From Acidobacteriota bacterium (GTDB taxonomy: Bacteria > Acidobacteriota > JAAYUB01): DNA of 46,332 bases. Numbering within the stretch: position 1 is the stretch's first letter; each line of letters begins with the position of its first letter. The stretch is from contig JAFGRT010000141.1 in NCBI GenBank assembly GCA_016935015.1, positions 1 to 46,332 of the forward strand. Direction: 5' to 3'. Positions 23,787 through 32,315 of the stretch are shown in pieces. The notes below the pieces were generated by a model. That model was given only the letters and a program-made list of their open reading frames with translations. It was not told the DNA's origin and searched no databases. The position numbers were made by a program, and so were the translations under genes.

Positions 23787-24665
23787 ATGGGACCACGCAT
23801 ACGCACCTGGCTACTGATCACGATCGTGGGTGGCGGGCTGAGCGTCGCCTGTGGTGTTCACCACGCCGGCAGTGATCCGCCCGCCGGCCGGCTGGGCGGT
23901 CCCTGCCGCTACGACACTTTCGCCGGCACGGCCGTCATCACCCGGGTGGAGCGGACCGCCGCCAGCACTGCCCAGGCCGAGGCCGCCGGCGGTCCCGGTT
24001 ATGCCGGTTACGCCGTCTATTTCCGGTTCGAGGCGGCGGGTGAACTGCCGGTCGACGCTGCACCACTGGCCGGCGAACATTTCTGGCAACTGCGCAATTC
24101 GTGGTATCCGGGTCAATGCTACCTGGACAAGTATGATCTGCGGCCGGATCGACGCTTCCCGGCGGCCGCCCGCCTGTTGCGGCAGGGTGCCTGCACGCCC
24201 GTGCTCTTCGAACTGGCGGGCCTGGATGCCGCCGATTACTTCGAGTCACGTGCCGCCGGGGTGACGGGGACGATCCGCATCGTCTACGATGTGGGTGGCC
24301 TGAACACCCTGGTCATCGAAGATCAGTTCTGTCGCTATACCCATGCCGTTTACAAGGGGACCAATCCCGTAGCCGCCGGGACCCTGGCCGATTATGAAAA
24401 AACCACCACAACCGGCACCATCACCCCGGCGGTGATCGCTCACCTCATCCGTGTGTTCCGGGAGAATGAGTTCTGGCGACTGCCCGCAGAACTGGGCGAT
24501 CTGGCGCCCGGTGAACGGTATTATGCCCACCGCATCACCATCACCCTGGGTGGTCATCGCAAAACGGTGACCTTTAAAAGCAATCCCCGGCTGACGACCC
24601 CACCGGCCTTTCGCGCCGTGGAAGAAGGACTGCGCCAGGTCATCCGGGACCAATTCGGCTATTGA
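23787..24665 (+). CDS. Exported protein with DUF6438-like C-terminus
   Basis: The 292-residue product begins with a signal sequence (RTWLLITIVGGGLSVACG). The Cys could be a lipid acceptor, but the residue three before it is not ideal. The N-terminal half has scattered Cys and beta-prone segments. The C-terminal half (from TLVIEDQFCRYTHAVYKG, through ITPAVIAHLIRVFRENEFWRLP, to HRITITLGGHRKTVTFKS) resembles DUF6438-type domains in bacterial exported proteins. The function is unknown. The start ATG is preceded by AGGAGGG and by a TACAAT. The Nudix gene follows after nine bases, so the two are probably co-transcribed. Confidence 0.65.
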   Translation: MGPRIRTWLLITIVGGGLSVACGVHHAGSDPPAGRLGGPCRYDTFAGTAVITRVERTAASTAQAEAAGGPGYAGYAVYFRFEAAGELPVDAAPLAGEHFWQLRNSWYPGQCYLDKYDLRPDRRFPAAARLLRQGACTPVLFELAGLDAADYFESRAAGVTGTIRIVYDVGGLNTLVIEDQFCRYTHAVYKGTNPVAAGTLADYEKTTTTGTITPAVIAHLIRVFRENEFWRLPAELGDLAPGERYYAHRITITLGGHRKTVTFKSNPRLTTPPAFRAVEEGLRQVIRDQFGY

Positions 24666-24674
24666 CGGAGCATC

Positions 24675-25352
24675 ATGGATCAGGCATTTCTTGAGCGGGT
24701 CATTCAGTCACTGCCCAGAACGCCCGGCATCAGCGGAAGGGACGACTACCTGAATTCCGCCGTGCTGGTGCCGCTGGTGCACTGGCAGGGTCAGTGGCAA
24801 CTCCTGTTCGAAAAACGAACGGCCGGTATCCGCCAGGGCGGCGAGATCTGTTTCCCGGGCGGAGTCATCCGCCGCGGGCGTGAATCGGCGGAGGAAACGG
24901 CCGTTCGCGAAACCATGGAGGAGCTGGGTCTCCCCGCGGCCGACATCCGCCGGCTGGGCCGGCTGGACACGTTCGTATCCCCCACCGGCCTGATCGTCGA
25001 TGTGGTGGTCGGTTGTCTGCCCCGGACCGATCCGACGACACTGGTGATCAATCCCGGCGAAGTGGAACGAATTTTTACCGTTCCTCTCACTTTTTTTCTG
25101 GAGCACGAACCGGAACGCCATCAGGTCCTGGTCCAGGCCCATCCCTATATCGAAAAGGAAGGCGGCCACCGCGAAATCCTTTTCCCGGCAAAGGCATTGG
25201 GCCTGCCCGACCGCTATGACAGTCCCTGGACCGGCATGCACACGACGGTCCTGATCTATCGTTTTAACAGCGAGATCATCTGGGGCATCACCGCCGCCAT
25301 CGTCGCCGATCTTGTCCGTCGGCTGCCATTCGATGCCGCCGCCACGCCCTGA
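24675..25352 (+). CDS. CoA pyrophosphatase-like Nudix hydrolase
   Basis: The 225-residue protein has a Nudix fold with the variant box seen in NudL/CoA-type enzymes: LLFEKRTAGIRQGGEICFPGG, followed by ESAEETAVRETMEELGL. That subfamily splits CoA and its derivatives into 4'-phosphopantetheine and 3',5'-ADP. Conserved later features are the GLIVDVVVGCL strand and NPGEVERIFTVPLTFFLE, also typical of NudL-like proteins. The exact substrate is inferred from subfamily likeness. It follows the exported protein gene by nine bases. Confidence 0.85.
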   Translation: MDQAFLERVIQSLPRTPGISGRDDYLNSAVLVPLVHWQGQWQLLFEKRTAGIRQGGEICFPGGVIRRGRESAEETAVRETMEELGLPAADIRRLGRLDTFVSPTGLIVDVVVGCLPRTDPTTLVINPGEVERIFTVPLTFFLEHEPERHQVLVQAHPYIEKEGGHREILFPAKALGLPDRYDSPWTGMHTTVLIYRFNSEIIWGITAAIVADLVRRLPFDAAATP

Positions 25353-25450
25353 CCGGTGCAACCGATGGCAGTAATATTTTAAAAAATCATTGCATTCTAT
25401 GGTTTACAGAGATACACTTGGGGGAAGAGTCATCCCGGGAGCACCTCGCG

Positions 25451-25831
25451 ATGAAAAATTCCGACGAACGGCGTCAATCTCCCCGATTTTACTTCACCAA
25501 AGAGGACGGAATTCACGCCGATTTCATCCACTCCGCCGATCCCGATTTCTGCATGTCGGTGCATATCCTGAGCCTCTCCGAGGACGGGTTAAGTTTCGTG
25601 GTGCCCCGCTCCGAGATGGAGGACGCCGTCGAGGGGGATGAACTGACCCTGGTCCGCATTTCTCACGACTCCCGCCTGTGCGAGTTGCAGGACATCAAGC
25701 TGGAGATCCGCCACCTGATCCAGGGTGCCGAAAACCTCATCTGCGGCGCCGCCTTCCGGCGGATGAAACTCGAGCATGCCGTGGCCCTGCGGGATTTCAT
25801 CTTGAACAACCTCAGTCGTTATCGTTCATAA
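25451..25831 (+). CDS. PilZ-domain protein
   Basis: The 126-residue product is a single PilZ domain, which binds cyclic di-GMP in many proteins. The arginine motif ERRQSPR (RxxxR) is near the N-terminus. The second motif is LSLSEDGLSFVV, where Ser replaces the usual Asp/Asn of [DN]xSxxG. ICGAAFRRM is the typical late strand. The domain start, with the RxxxR motif eight residues in, supports the ATG at 25451, with GGGAG upstream, over a TTG 11 codons earlier. The odd second motif means cyclic di-GMP binding should be tested. The YceH gene follows after 43 bases. Confidence 0.78.
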   Translation: MKNSDERRQSPRFYFTKEDGIHADFIHSADPDFCMSVHILSLSEDGLSFVVPRSEMEDAVEGDELTLVRISHDSRLCELQDIKLEIRHLIQGAENLICGAAFRRMKLEHAVALRDFILNNLSRYRS

Positions 25832-25874
25832 CGTCAACCCGGCGACGGCGAATCATCCAAAAGGAGAACTCTGT

Positions 25875-26630
25875 ATGGGTAGTGGATACCGTCAGCTGAT
25901 CAACTGGAACCGGGAAAACCCCGAAGATGCGGCGGCCGGCTGGCAGCCGGTGTCCGATCCCCTCGACACGGCGGAAATCCGCGTCCTGGGCGCCCTGTTG
26001 GAGAAGGAAATCACGACGCCCGACTATTACCCCCTCAGCCTCAACGCCCTGGTCAATGCCTGCAATCAGAGGTCCAACCGGAATCCGGTGGTGGACTACA
26101 GCGAAGCGGACGTGGCGGCCACCCTGGAATCGTTGAAGGCAAAGGGGCTGGCCCATCGCGTCACCAGTCGCGAGCAGCGCGTGCCCAAGTTCAAGCAGCA
26201 GTTCACCCGGCGGCTTACCCTGACGCCGGCCCAGACGGCGGTGCTGGGGGTGCTTATGCTGCGCGGCCCCCTGACCCCGGGCGAAATCCGCAGCTGCAGC
26301 GGCCGCCTGCACGAGTTCGCCGATCTCGAGGAAGTGGACACCACCCTGGCCGAATTGGCCGAGCGGCCGGACACCGCCCTGGTGGTCCGCTTGGCCCGGC
26401 AACCCGGTCAGAAGGAAGCGCGGTTCGCCCATTGTCTGGCCGGAACGCCGGATGCGATCGAGGACGGCGGAGACACTCCGTCCGCCACGGCACCGGCCGG
26501 ACCAAAACGCGCTGCGCCGCCGGCCGCCGATGACCGGCTGGCCGAGCTGGCGGCCGAAATGACCCGGCTGCGGGAAGATCTGGACGAGTTGGTCCGGCAG
26601 TTCGCCGAATTTCGACGGCAATTCGACTAA
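25875..26630 (+). CDS. YceH family protein (DUF480/UPF0502)
   Basis: The 251-residue product matches the YceH/DUF480 family, which has two winged-helix domains and an unknown role. Family marks are LDTAEIRVLGALLEKE, TTPDYYPLSLNALVNACNQRSNR and the following VVDYSEADV segment, plus TLTPAQTAVLGVLMLRGPLTPGE in the second domain. The C-terminal 50 residues are variable, ending in a coiled-coil-like segment (LAELAAEMTRLREDLDELVR). The start ATG follows AAGGAGAAC. The gene converges with the GNAT-aminotransferase gene. Confidence 0.9.
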   Translation: MGSGYRQLINWNRENPEDAAAGWQPVSDPLDTAEIRVLGALLEKEITTPDYYPLSLNALVNACNQRSNRNPVVDYSEADVAATLESLKAKGLAHRVTSREQRVPKFKQQFTRRLTLTPAQTAVLGVLMLRGPLTPGEIRSCSGRLHEFADLEEVDTTLAELAERPDTALVVRLARQPGQKEARFAHCLAGTPDAIEDGGDTPSATAPAGPKRAAPPAADDRLAELAAEMTRLREDLDELVRQFAEFRRQFD

Positions 26631-26658
26631 CAATTCCACAAGGTATGTTAGGAATGGT

Positions 26659-26685
26659 GCCGGGAAAACCGCCGGTTCTCCCGGC
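26659..26685. terminator. Stem-loop between convergent genes
   Basis: GCCGGGA pairs with TCCCGGC, extended by AACC/GGTT inside the stem. It occupies the space between the convergent YceH and GNAT-aminotransferase genes and could act in both directions. No T-run follows on either side. Confidence 0.35.
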
Positions 26686-26690
26686 CGGTG

Positions 26691-28319
26691 CTAGGATGGT
26701 TCGGATACGGGAATCCGGCCGCTCACCTTGCGCAGGGCTTCCAGAAACGGTTCCAGCACCTTCTCGGTGAATTCACCCATCAGGCAGACCTGGATTACAT
26801 TCCGTCGCAGGAGGTACTCACTCTTGTAGCTGAGGAAGAAACCGGTTTCCTCCAGCCGGCGGCCGATCTCCTCGGAATTCAGGCCGGCCGGCAACTCGAT
26901 GCTGATGACCGCCGGCGACGAATGCTCCCAGGGGGTCAGAATCCGAAAATTCATCTTTTCCATCTCTTCACGCAAGCGGCGGGAGAAAGAGGCGATTTTT
27001 TCGAAGCGGACTTCGGGTTCGATGTTGTCCATGGCCTTTTTAAGGGCATAGACCAGGTTGGATGAGATGGTGAAAGGCACCCCGTTCTTGCTGGCATAGT
27101 AACCCAGGTCGAAATAGCGCGGCAACCGGTGGGGGGCCGGTTCGAGTGCGTGGTTGTAAAACACCATGGACAGGCCCGGCAGGGACCCCAGGCCCTTGCC
27201 GCTGACGCCCGAGGCCAGGTAGATGCCTTGCAGATCGACTGGCACGGTGCCCAGCGAGCTGATGCAATCGAGACATAGCTTCAGCTCCCGCGCGCGGCAT
27301 ATCCGTTTCAGCGTCTCCAGTGCGTTCAGCACGCCGCTGGATGTCTCGCAATGAACGGCCCACACCCAACGGATGCCCGGCGCGCGGTCCAGGCGGGCGG
27401 CGATTTCATCGTAGTCGTAGATTTCGCCCCAGTTGAGACGGATCTCTTCGAACTCCAGGCCGGCGCGGCGGGCGTGATCGATAATCCGGTCACCGAACTC
27501 GCCGTTGCTCAGCATAAGCCCCTTTTCCGCCAGCAGGGCCAGGTGGGCGGCGACCACGTCATTGGACAGGCTACCCGAGCCCATGAGAATTTCCACGTGG
27601 GCCGCCCGGGTAAAATCGCACAACAGGGATTTCAGCTCGGCGAAATCCCGCATGAACTGATCGGAGCGGTGGGAGGTGGGCGTATCGGAGAATACCTGGA
27701 ACACTTTGTGATTAATATTCACCGGCCCCGGCAGCAGATTGACGATGGGCTGCTTGTCCAGGTTCTGCAGGGAAGTCCGGAAAAAATCCAGAGCGTTGCG
27801 CTTGTATTTCTCCAGCGAAAGATACATGGGCTGATAGCGGGCCTTGTCCGTGCCCACTTCCGGACCGAAGGGCACAAAGCCGAGATGTTTGTAAAGCTTC
27901 AGCTGACGTGTCGTTCCCGATATCACCCCCAGATCATAATCCTGGGAAAGGCAATACTGGGTCACTTCTTTGAGCAGACCGTAAAAAATCTGGCGCCCCC
28001 GCCCCACCTTCTCCACCGAAAGGAGTCGGATTTCACAGACGCTTCGCCCTTCGGGCAGATAGGTATCCAGGTCGACCAGTTTCTCATCCAGGGAGAAGGG
28101 CCGCCGGCCGCGCACCGCCACCATGCCCAGCAACTTGTTGTTCTGGAGGCAGATGATATAGGTGTTTTCGTCGTGGAACTTGTCCACCAGCCGGCCGGAC
28201 GGATCGTCTTCATGCTGGGGGATTTCCTCCACGAACGTCTTGTAGTTCAGGCGATGAATCTGTTCGAATTCGTCTTCCGACGATGCAATCTTGAAAACAA
28301 GGGGGGCCGATTCGATCAT
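26691..28319 (-). CDS. GNAT acyltransferase-class V aminotransferase fusion
   Basis: The 542-residue protein joins two enzymes. Residues 1-175 look like a GNAT N-acyltransferase of the N-acyl amino acid synthase/autoinducer-synthase type (IHRLNYKTFVEEIPQHE, CEIRLLSVEKVGRGRQIFYGLLKE, LYKHLGFVPFG). Residues 190-530 are a class V PLP-dependent aminotransferase like alanine-glyoxylate or serine aminotransferases: LLPGPVNINHKVF, TSHRSDQF, the PLP-ring Asp351 in LCLDCISSLG and the Schiff-base Lys375 in SGKGLGSLPG. Both active sites look intact. The plsY stop is 26 bases before its ATG, so it is probably co-transcribed with that acyl-transfer gene. The product might be an acylated amino compound, but that is inference. 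Confidence 0.85.
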   Translation of the reverse strand: MIESAPLVFKIASSEDEFEQIHRLNYKTFVEEIPQHEDDPSGRLVDKFHDENTYIICLQNNKLLGMVAVRGRRPFSLDEKLVDLDTYLPEGRSVCEIRLLSVEKVGRGRQIFYGLLKEVTQYCLSQDYDLGVISGTTRQLKLYKHLGFVPFGPEVGTDKARYQPMYLSLEKYKRNALDFFRTSLQNLDKQPIVNLLPGPVNINHKVFQVFSDTPTSHRSDQFMRDFAELKSLLCDFTRAAHVEILMGSGSLSNDVVAAHLALLAEKGLMLSNGEFGDRIIDHARRAGLEFEEIRLNWGEIYDYDEIAARLDRAPGIRWVWAVHCETSSGVLNALETLKRICRARELKLCLDCISSLGTVPVDLQGIYLASGVSGKGLGSLPGLSMVFYNHALEPAPHRLPRYFDLGYYASKNGVPFTISSNLVYALKKAMDNIEPEVRFEKIASFSRRLREEMEKMNFRILTPWEHSSPAVISIELPAGLNSEEIGRRLEETGFFLSYKSEYLLRRNVIQVCLMGEFTEKVLEPFLEALRKVSGRIPVSEPS

Positions 28320-28345
28320 GAACGGATGTTCCTCCTGGTTGGTAG

Positions 28346-28948
28346 TCAGTGTTTGCCCACACGTCCGGACGTGAATTCACGGTAAATCATCCGGATATTG
28401 CCGCGATGGGCGATGAGGACGATGGCGGCCAATCCGGCGATTTCCGACACGATCAGCTTGGGGTGGTCCCACCCCCAGGCGACCAGCGGGGCCAGCGCCG
28501 AGACCAGCAAACCGCTCAGGGTAAACTCCCGTGACAGGGCCAGCAGCACGGTGAACATCAGCAGGAAGGTCAGCGCGATTCGCCAGTCGAACAGAACAAT
28601 CCCGCCCATGGCGGTAGCAATGCCCTTGCCGCCGCGGAAACTCAGCTGGATGGGCCAGATGTGGCCGGCCGTTACGGCGAACAGCACCAGCATCACTTTC
28701 CACGACTCGAAACCGAGCAGAATGGCCACACCGACGGGAATCATCCCCTTGACGAAATCACCGGCATAGGTAATGGCGAATCCATACGGCCCAAGTACCC
28801 GGCTGGTGTTGCGGGCACCTACGGCGCCGCTGCCGTGGGTGCGTACATCTTCGCCGCGCCGCCAGCGCACCAGATAGTAACCGGTGGTCAGACAACCCAG
28901 CAGGTAGCTACCGCTGATCAACAAGATCTCTTCGATGAACTGCGTCAT
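28346..28948 (-). CDS. plsY: Acyl-phosphate:glycerol-3-phosphate acyltransferase
   Basis: PlsY is an inner-membrane enzyme that moves the acyl group of acyl-phosphate to glycerol-3-phosphate, the first step of phospholipid synthesis in most bacteria. Several membrane helices are seen. Family motifs are SYLLGCLTTGYYLV, THGSGAVGARNTSRVLG with the Ser and Arg residues, and FRGGKGIATAMG. LWMKPS-type late motifs are not obvious, though the final TSGRVGKH follows a hydrophilic tail. The length of 200 residues is normal. An ATG at 28981 would add 11 residues without a clear ribosome binding site. The later start matches the family better. A 17-spaced promoter lies at 29004-29032. Confidence 0.9.
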   Translation of the reverse strand: MTQFIEEILLISGSYLLGCLTTGYYLVRWRRGEDVRTHGSGAVGARNTSRVLGPYGFAITYAGDFVKGMIPVGVAILLGFESWKVMLVLFAVTAGHIWPIQLSFRGGKGIATAMGGIVLFDWRIALTFLLMFTVLLALSREFTLSGLLVSALAPLVAWGWDHPKLIVSEIAGLAAIVLIAHRGNIRMIYREFTSGRVGKH

Positions 28949-29003
28949 GGCCGATTTCGGTCCGGATTCTTTCCCTAACATTCTCTAAAGGCAATGTCGC
29001 TTC

Positions 29004-29032
29004 ATTCTACAGACGTCGGGCTGGAAGTGCAA
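29004..29032 (-). promoter_or_regulatory. Sigma-70 promoter of plsY and the GNAT fusion
   Basis: On the minus strand TTGCAC (29032-29027) and TAGAAT (29009-29004) are separated by 17 bases. Transcription should start near 28997, upstream of both possible plsY start codons. The promoter begins inside the short gap after the hydrolase gene. Confidence 0.6.
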
Positions 29033-29053
29033 GCAAATGTAAGCGCCGCCCGT

Positions 29054-31462
29054 TCACTTTGCGAAGCCGACATTGTCCAGCAGGATAACGGCTTCCGGCG
29101 TCCGGTCGAACACGAACCGGATTTCGCGGAGCCGCTCCGGTGCAAAGGATGGATTCCGCTCCCGGAAGGCCGCCAGGGGAATCTCGCAGGTCTGAAAGCA
29201 GACCTCCCATGCTTGCCCAAACAACGATTCCGCCGGCGGCAGGCGGGTGAATTGCGATTTGAGCACCGGCGGCAACCGGCGGAAGGAACTCAGCGGTCGG
29301 GACACCGCCGTGCCGTCATCGAGGACCAACTGCAGGGTCATATCGGGCGGTGCCGCCTTCTCCCCGGTGTCGCTCTCGCCCTTTTCCACCGCCTTCTCCC
29401 CAGCGGCCGCCGACGGCTCTATGGAGGATGGATCGGTCTCATCGCCGTCATCAACCGGCGCCTCCCCTGTCGTGTCATCCTCCTCGGGCACTTTCTCGTC
29501 GGGATTGGCCACGGCAAACACCAGGCGACTGGTGTCGTCCAGGCCCAGTTCCGCCACCTGTTCGGCGGTCACCCGCAGCACGTAACCGGGTACCCGGGCG
29601 GGATCGGGGGCGTCCCCGGCCCAGCGCCAGCCCAGGCTCACGGCGTTGTTCTCCTGGCTGCCGGAGGAGCGGAAGGTGACCCGTTCTTCGTGCCAGACAT
29701 CCAGATTCTCGCCGGCCAGGCGAGCGCCGGCCCGGGCGGCGGTGGTCAGGTCCACGTCCTCCTCGAAATCGGCCAACAGCCGCCGGGTGGAGTCGGCGAA
29801 GCGGGTGACGTAATGATCCACGGGCAGCCAGTCCCGGCCGCGGCGGTGATCGCGCAGAAAATCCACGTAGGCCAGGTTCTCGTGCAAGGCCGCCTCCAGA
29901 AAGGCCGTCATGAAAACCTTGCCGATCCGTTCCTGGTCGGCCGCCGGGTGCAGTGGCTGCCGGTTGAGGAACAGGCCCGTGGGCCAGCCCCAGTCGCTGT
30001 CGCCCCAGACGGTGTTGAACTGGCCATGGTTGGCTCGATACACATAAATGGAACTCTTGAACCAGTACCGGTCGTCATGGAAACGGACCCGCTGGTACTG
30101 TCGCGTCCCCACGAAAATGGACACATCCGAATCATGGGCACCCTGCAGCACCATGTAGTTCACATTCTCCAGCGGCGTGGGCCGGCCGGCGGGCGAGTAC
30201 TGCCCATCGCTGGGGGCGATGGCGATGATGCCCCGGATGTTGAAATTGAAGTCGAAGGTCTCCTTGGCATCGTCGGGATAGCACGGCAACCGGTTGAAGG
30301 CCCCGGCGATAGCCGCCGCCTCGCCGCCGCGGGAATGCCCGATGAGGGCGATATGCTCCAGATCCACCTTGCCCTGGAACGGATTTCCCTCCGATTTGTT
30401 CCATTTCCGCCAGACCTCCAGGTGCTTCAGCAGCAGCCATCCCCGGGCGTCGTTTTCCCGCTCCGGCCCCCCGACGAACGAGCTGTTGAAAAAATTCTCG
30501 TCCACCGTCACCGCGATGAAGCCGCGACCGGCCAGGTGCCGGCCCAGATAGGCGTAGCCGGGATCCGAATCCTCCGCCATGTTGTGGTTCCCATGGACCA
30601 TCAGGACCAGCGGAAAACGCCCCGCGGACCGGGGATACCAGACCCGTCCGTTGAGAGGCACATGCTCCATGTCGAAGCCTTCCAGCCATTGGCGGACACG
30701 CATAATCCACCCCGTGCTGCCCTTGGTGAATGGGGAGGCATTCACCGTCTCCGTCTGCAGTTCGGCCCCTTCGCCGAATTCGGGCCGCCGGCGGGACACA
30801 CCGCTGCCGTAAGTGAGTTCCGCCACTTCGTACGGCCCCGCCGCGCCCGGATCGGGCAGGTCCAGCGGACGGACCGCCGTCGTATCCTCCGGCGGCGGCA
30901 CCAGATGGTCGTCACTGCCCGGCTGAAACAGCCAGCACACGCCGGCGATATTCAGAGCCACTCCCAGGGTGATGAGGGCGATGATACCGCTTTTGCGGGC
31001 CGGCGGTGCCTCGAAGAAGTCCCAGCGGGTCACGGCGCCGATGGCCGCGGCGAATATCGCTTCTCCCGCCGCCACAACTGCGCCAAGAAGCGGACCCATC
31101 GGCGGCGGAATGAACAGGGAAAAAGCGCCGATGATACCACCGGCCAGCAGCAGGCCTGTCCAGCTGAAAAAGCGGGGGATCAGCGTGGTCAATTTCACGA
31201 TGATCACGACCAGCAGACCCACCAGGGCGCTGATGATCAGCATGATGATGAAGGCGGCCGGCGGGTCGAACCAGGCGCCGATTCCCAGCGGAACAACGGC
31301 GGCGATGGCGGTGACCAGGATGAACAGCACTACCAGCAGGCCCCAGGCGGCATGCCGGCGGGCTTCGGGACCAGGCTGCAGTTTTTCCCAGATCCGACCG
31401 AACCAGCGCCGAGTGCGCCGCCAACGGGATTCTCTTTCTACCGGAAAAAAGGGATTCGTCAT
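29054..31462 (-). CDS. Membrane-anchored alpha/beta hydrolase
   Basis: The 802-residue protein has about five N-terminal membrane helices (between residues 33 and 170), then a large alpha/beta hydrolase domain that probably faces the periplasm or outside. The oxyanion-region motif is LVLMVHGNHNM and the nucleophile elbow is IGHSRGGEAAAIAGA. The order recalls dienelactone/PETase-like and chlorophyllase-type hydrolases. A C-terminal third of about 300 residues includes an acidic Glu/Asp/Thr-rich low-complexity stretch and a final beta-rich module. Its substrate is unknown, though it is likely an ester or amide. The ATG at 31462 follows AAGGAGGAG. The longer open frame upstream has no such site. 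Confidence 0.78.
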   Translation of the reverse strand: MTNPFFPVERESRWRRTRRWFGRIWEKLQPGPEARRHAAWGLLVVLFILVTAIAAVVPLGIGAWFDPPAAFIIMLIISALVGLLVVIIVKLTTLIPRFFSWTGLLLAGGIIGAFSLFIPPPMGPLLGAVVAAGEAIFAAAIGAVTRWDFFEAPPARKSGIIALITLGVALNIAGVCWLFQPGSDDHLVPPPEDTTAVRPLDLPDPGAAGPYEVAELTYGSGVSRRRPEFGEGAELQTETVNASPFTKGSTGWIMRVRQWLEGFDMEHVPLNGRVWYPRSAGRFPLVLMVHGNHNMAEDSDPGYAYLGRHLAGRGFIAVTVDENFFNSSFVGGPERENDARGWLLLKHLEVWRKWNKSEGNPFQGKVDLEHIALIGHSRGGEAAAIAGAFNRLPCYPDDAKETFDFNFNIRGIIAIAPSDGQYSPAGRPTPLENVNYMVLQGAHDSDVSIFVGTRQYQRVRFHDDRYWFKSSIYVYRANHGQFNTVWGDSDWGWPTGLFLNRQPLHPAADQERIGKVFMTAFLEAALHENLAYVDFLRDHRRGRDWLPVDHYVTRFADSTRRLLADFEEDVDLTTAARAGARLAGENLDVWHEERVTFRSSGSQENNAVSLGWRWAGDAPDPARVPGYVLRVTAEQVAELGLDDTSRLVFAVANPDEKVPEEDDTTGEAPVDDGDETDPSSIEPSAAAGEKAVEKGESDTGEKAAPPDMTLQLVLDDGTAVSRPLSSFRRLPPVLKSQFTRLPPAESLFGQAWEVCFQTCEIPLAAFRERNPSFAPERLREIRFVFDRTPEAVILLDNVGFAK

Positions 31463-31596
31463 ACCGACTCCTCCTTGGGTGACGGGAATCATCTTACCGA
31501 AATACCAAACGATACGATATCGGCCGGCTTCTGGTTCACAGCGAGGGTGCACGTGTGTCGCTCCACGGGAGCGGAGCGCATCCAACCGGCAATCCT

Positions 31597-32187
31597 TCAG
31601 GTCAGGTCCCGCACCTGCCGATGCCGAAAGCAGCCCAGAAGATGATCATTGACCATGCCGGTGGCCTGCATGTGGGCATAGACCACCGTTGGTCCGAGGA
31701 AGCGGAATCCATGGCGACGCAGCTCGGCACTGATGGTTTCGGCCAGGGGCGTAGTAGCCGGCACCTCGGCCATGGTGGACCACTGGTTGGTGACGGGCCG
31801 GTTGTCCACAAACCGCCAGATGTAGCGGTGAAAACCGTCCCATTTTTCCTGGAGATCGATAAAGAGCCGGGCATTGTGGATGGCCGCCTCGATTTTACGC
31901 CGGTTGCGAACGATGCCGGCATCGGCCAGCAGGCGGCTCACGTCCGCCTCGCCGAACGACGCCACCCGTGCGGGGTCGAAGCCGACAAAGGCGTGCCGGA
32001 AACGGGGTCTCTTGCGCAGGATGGTCAGCCAGCTCAATCCGGCCTGAAACGCCTCCAGGACCAGGAATTCGAAAATGGTGTCGTCATCCCGCACCGGCAC
32101 GCCCCACTCCTCATCATGATAACGGACATACAGCTCGCTGCCGTAACACCAGTCACAGCGGACCCGCCCATCTCCCGTCGGCGTCAT
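31597..32187 (-). CDS. tag: DNA-3-methyladenine glycosylase I
   Basis: Tag removes 3-methyladenine from alkylated DNA. The 196-residue product shows the zinc-binding start RCDWCYGSELYVRYHDEEWG, with Cys and His ligands, and the end HLLGCFRH with the remaining ligands. The helix-hairpin-helix core has FEFLVLEAFQAGLSWLTILRKR and the Trp/Glu-rich aromatic pocket WKFVDN-like segment (IWRFVDNRPVTNQW). The ATG at 32187 is preceded by AAAGGAGAGG, which is better than the upstream ATG nine codons earlier. An AT-rich stretch at 32221-32270 could hold its promoter. Confidence 0.93.
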   Translation of the reverse strand: MTPTGDGRVRCDWCYGSELYVRYHDEEWGVPVRDDDTIFEFLVLEAFQAGLSWLTILRKRPRFRHAFVGFDPARVASFGEADVSRLLADAGIVRNRRKIEAAIHNARLFIDLQEKWDGFHRYIWRFVDNRPVTNQWSTMAEVPATTPLAETISAELRRHGFRFLGPTVVYAHMQATGMVNDHLLGCFRHRQVRDLT

Positions 32188-32220
32188 GCCCTCTCCTTTC
32201 AGGGACCGGAACACTTCCGG

Positions 32221-32270
32221 TTGTGCAATATTCCGTCCAGTATACTATAATCGTCCCGGCGCGGCGTCAA
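32221..32270. promoter_or_regulatory. AT-rich divergent promoter region
   Basis: On the plus strand TTGTGC at 32221-32226 is followed by overlapping TATACT and TATAAT near 32241-32251. The spacing of 14 or 19 bases is not ideal. On the minus strand TTGACG lies upstream of TATAGT with 15-base spacing. The region separates tag from the divergent cysteine-rich orphan and may serve both. Confidence 0.4.
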
Positions 32271-32315
32271 TCTTCACTCCGGAAGATGGGCAATTTCGGC
32301 GCCGGACGGATTTGG

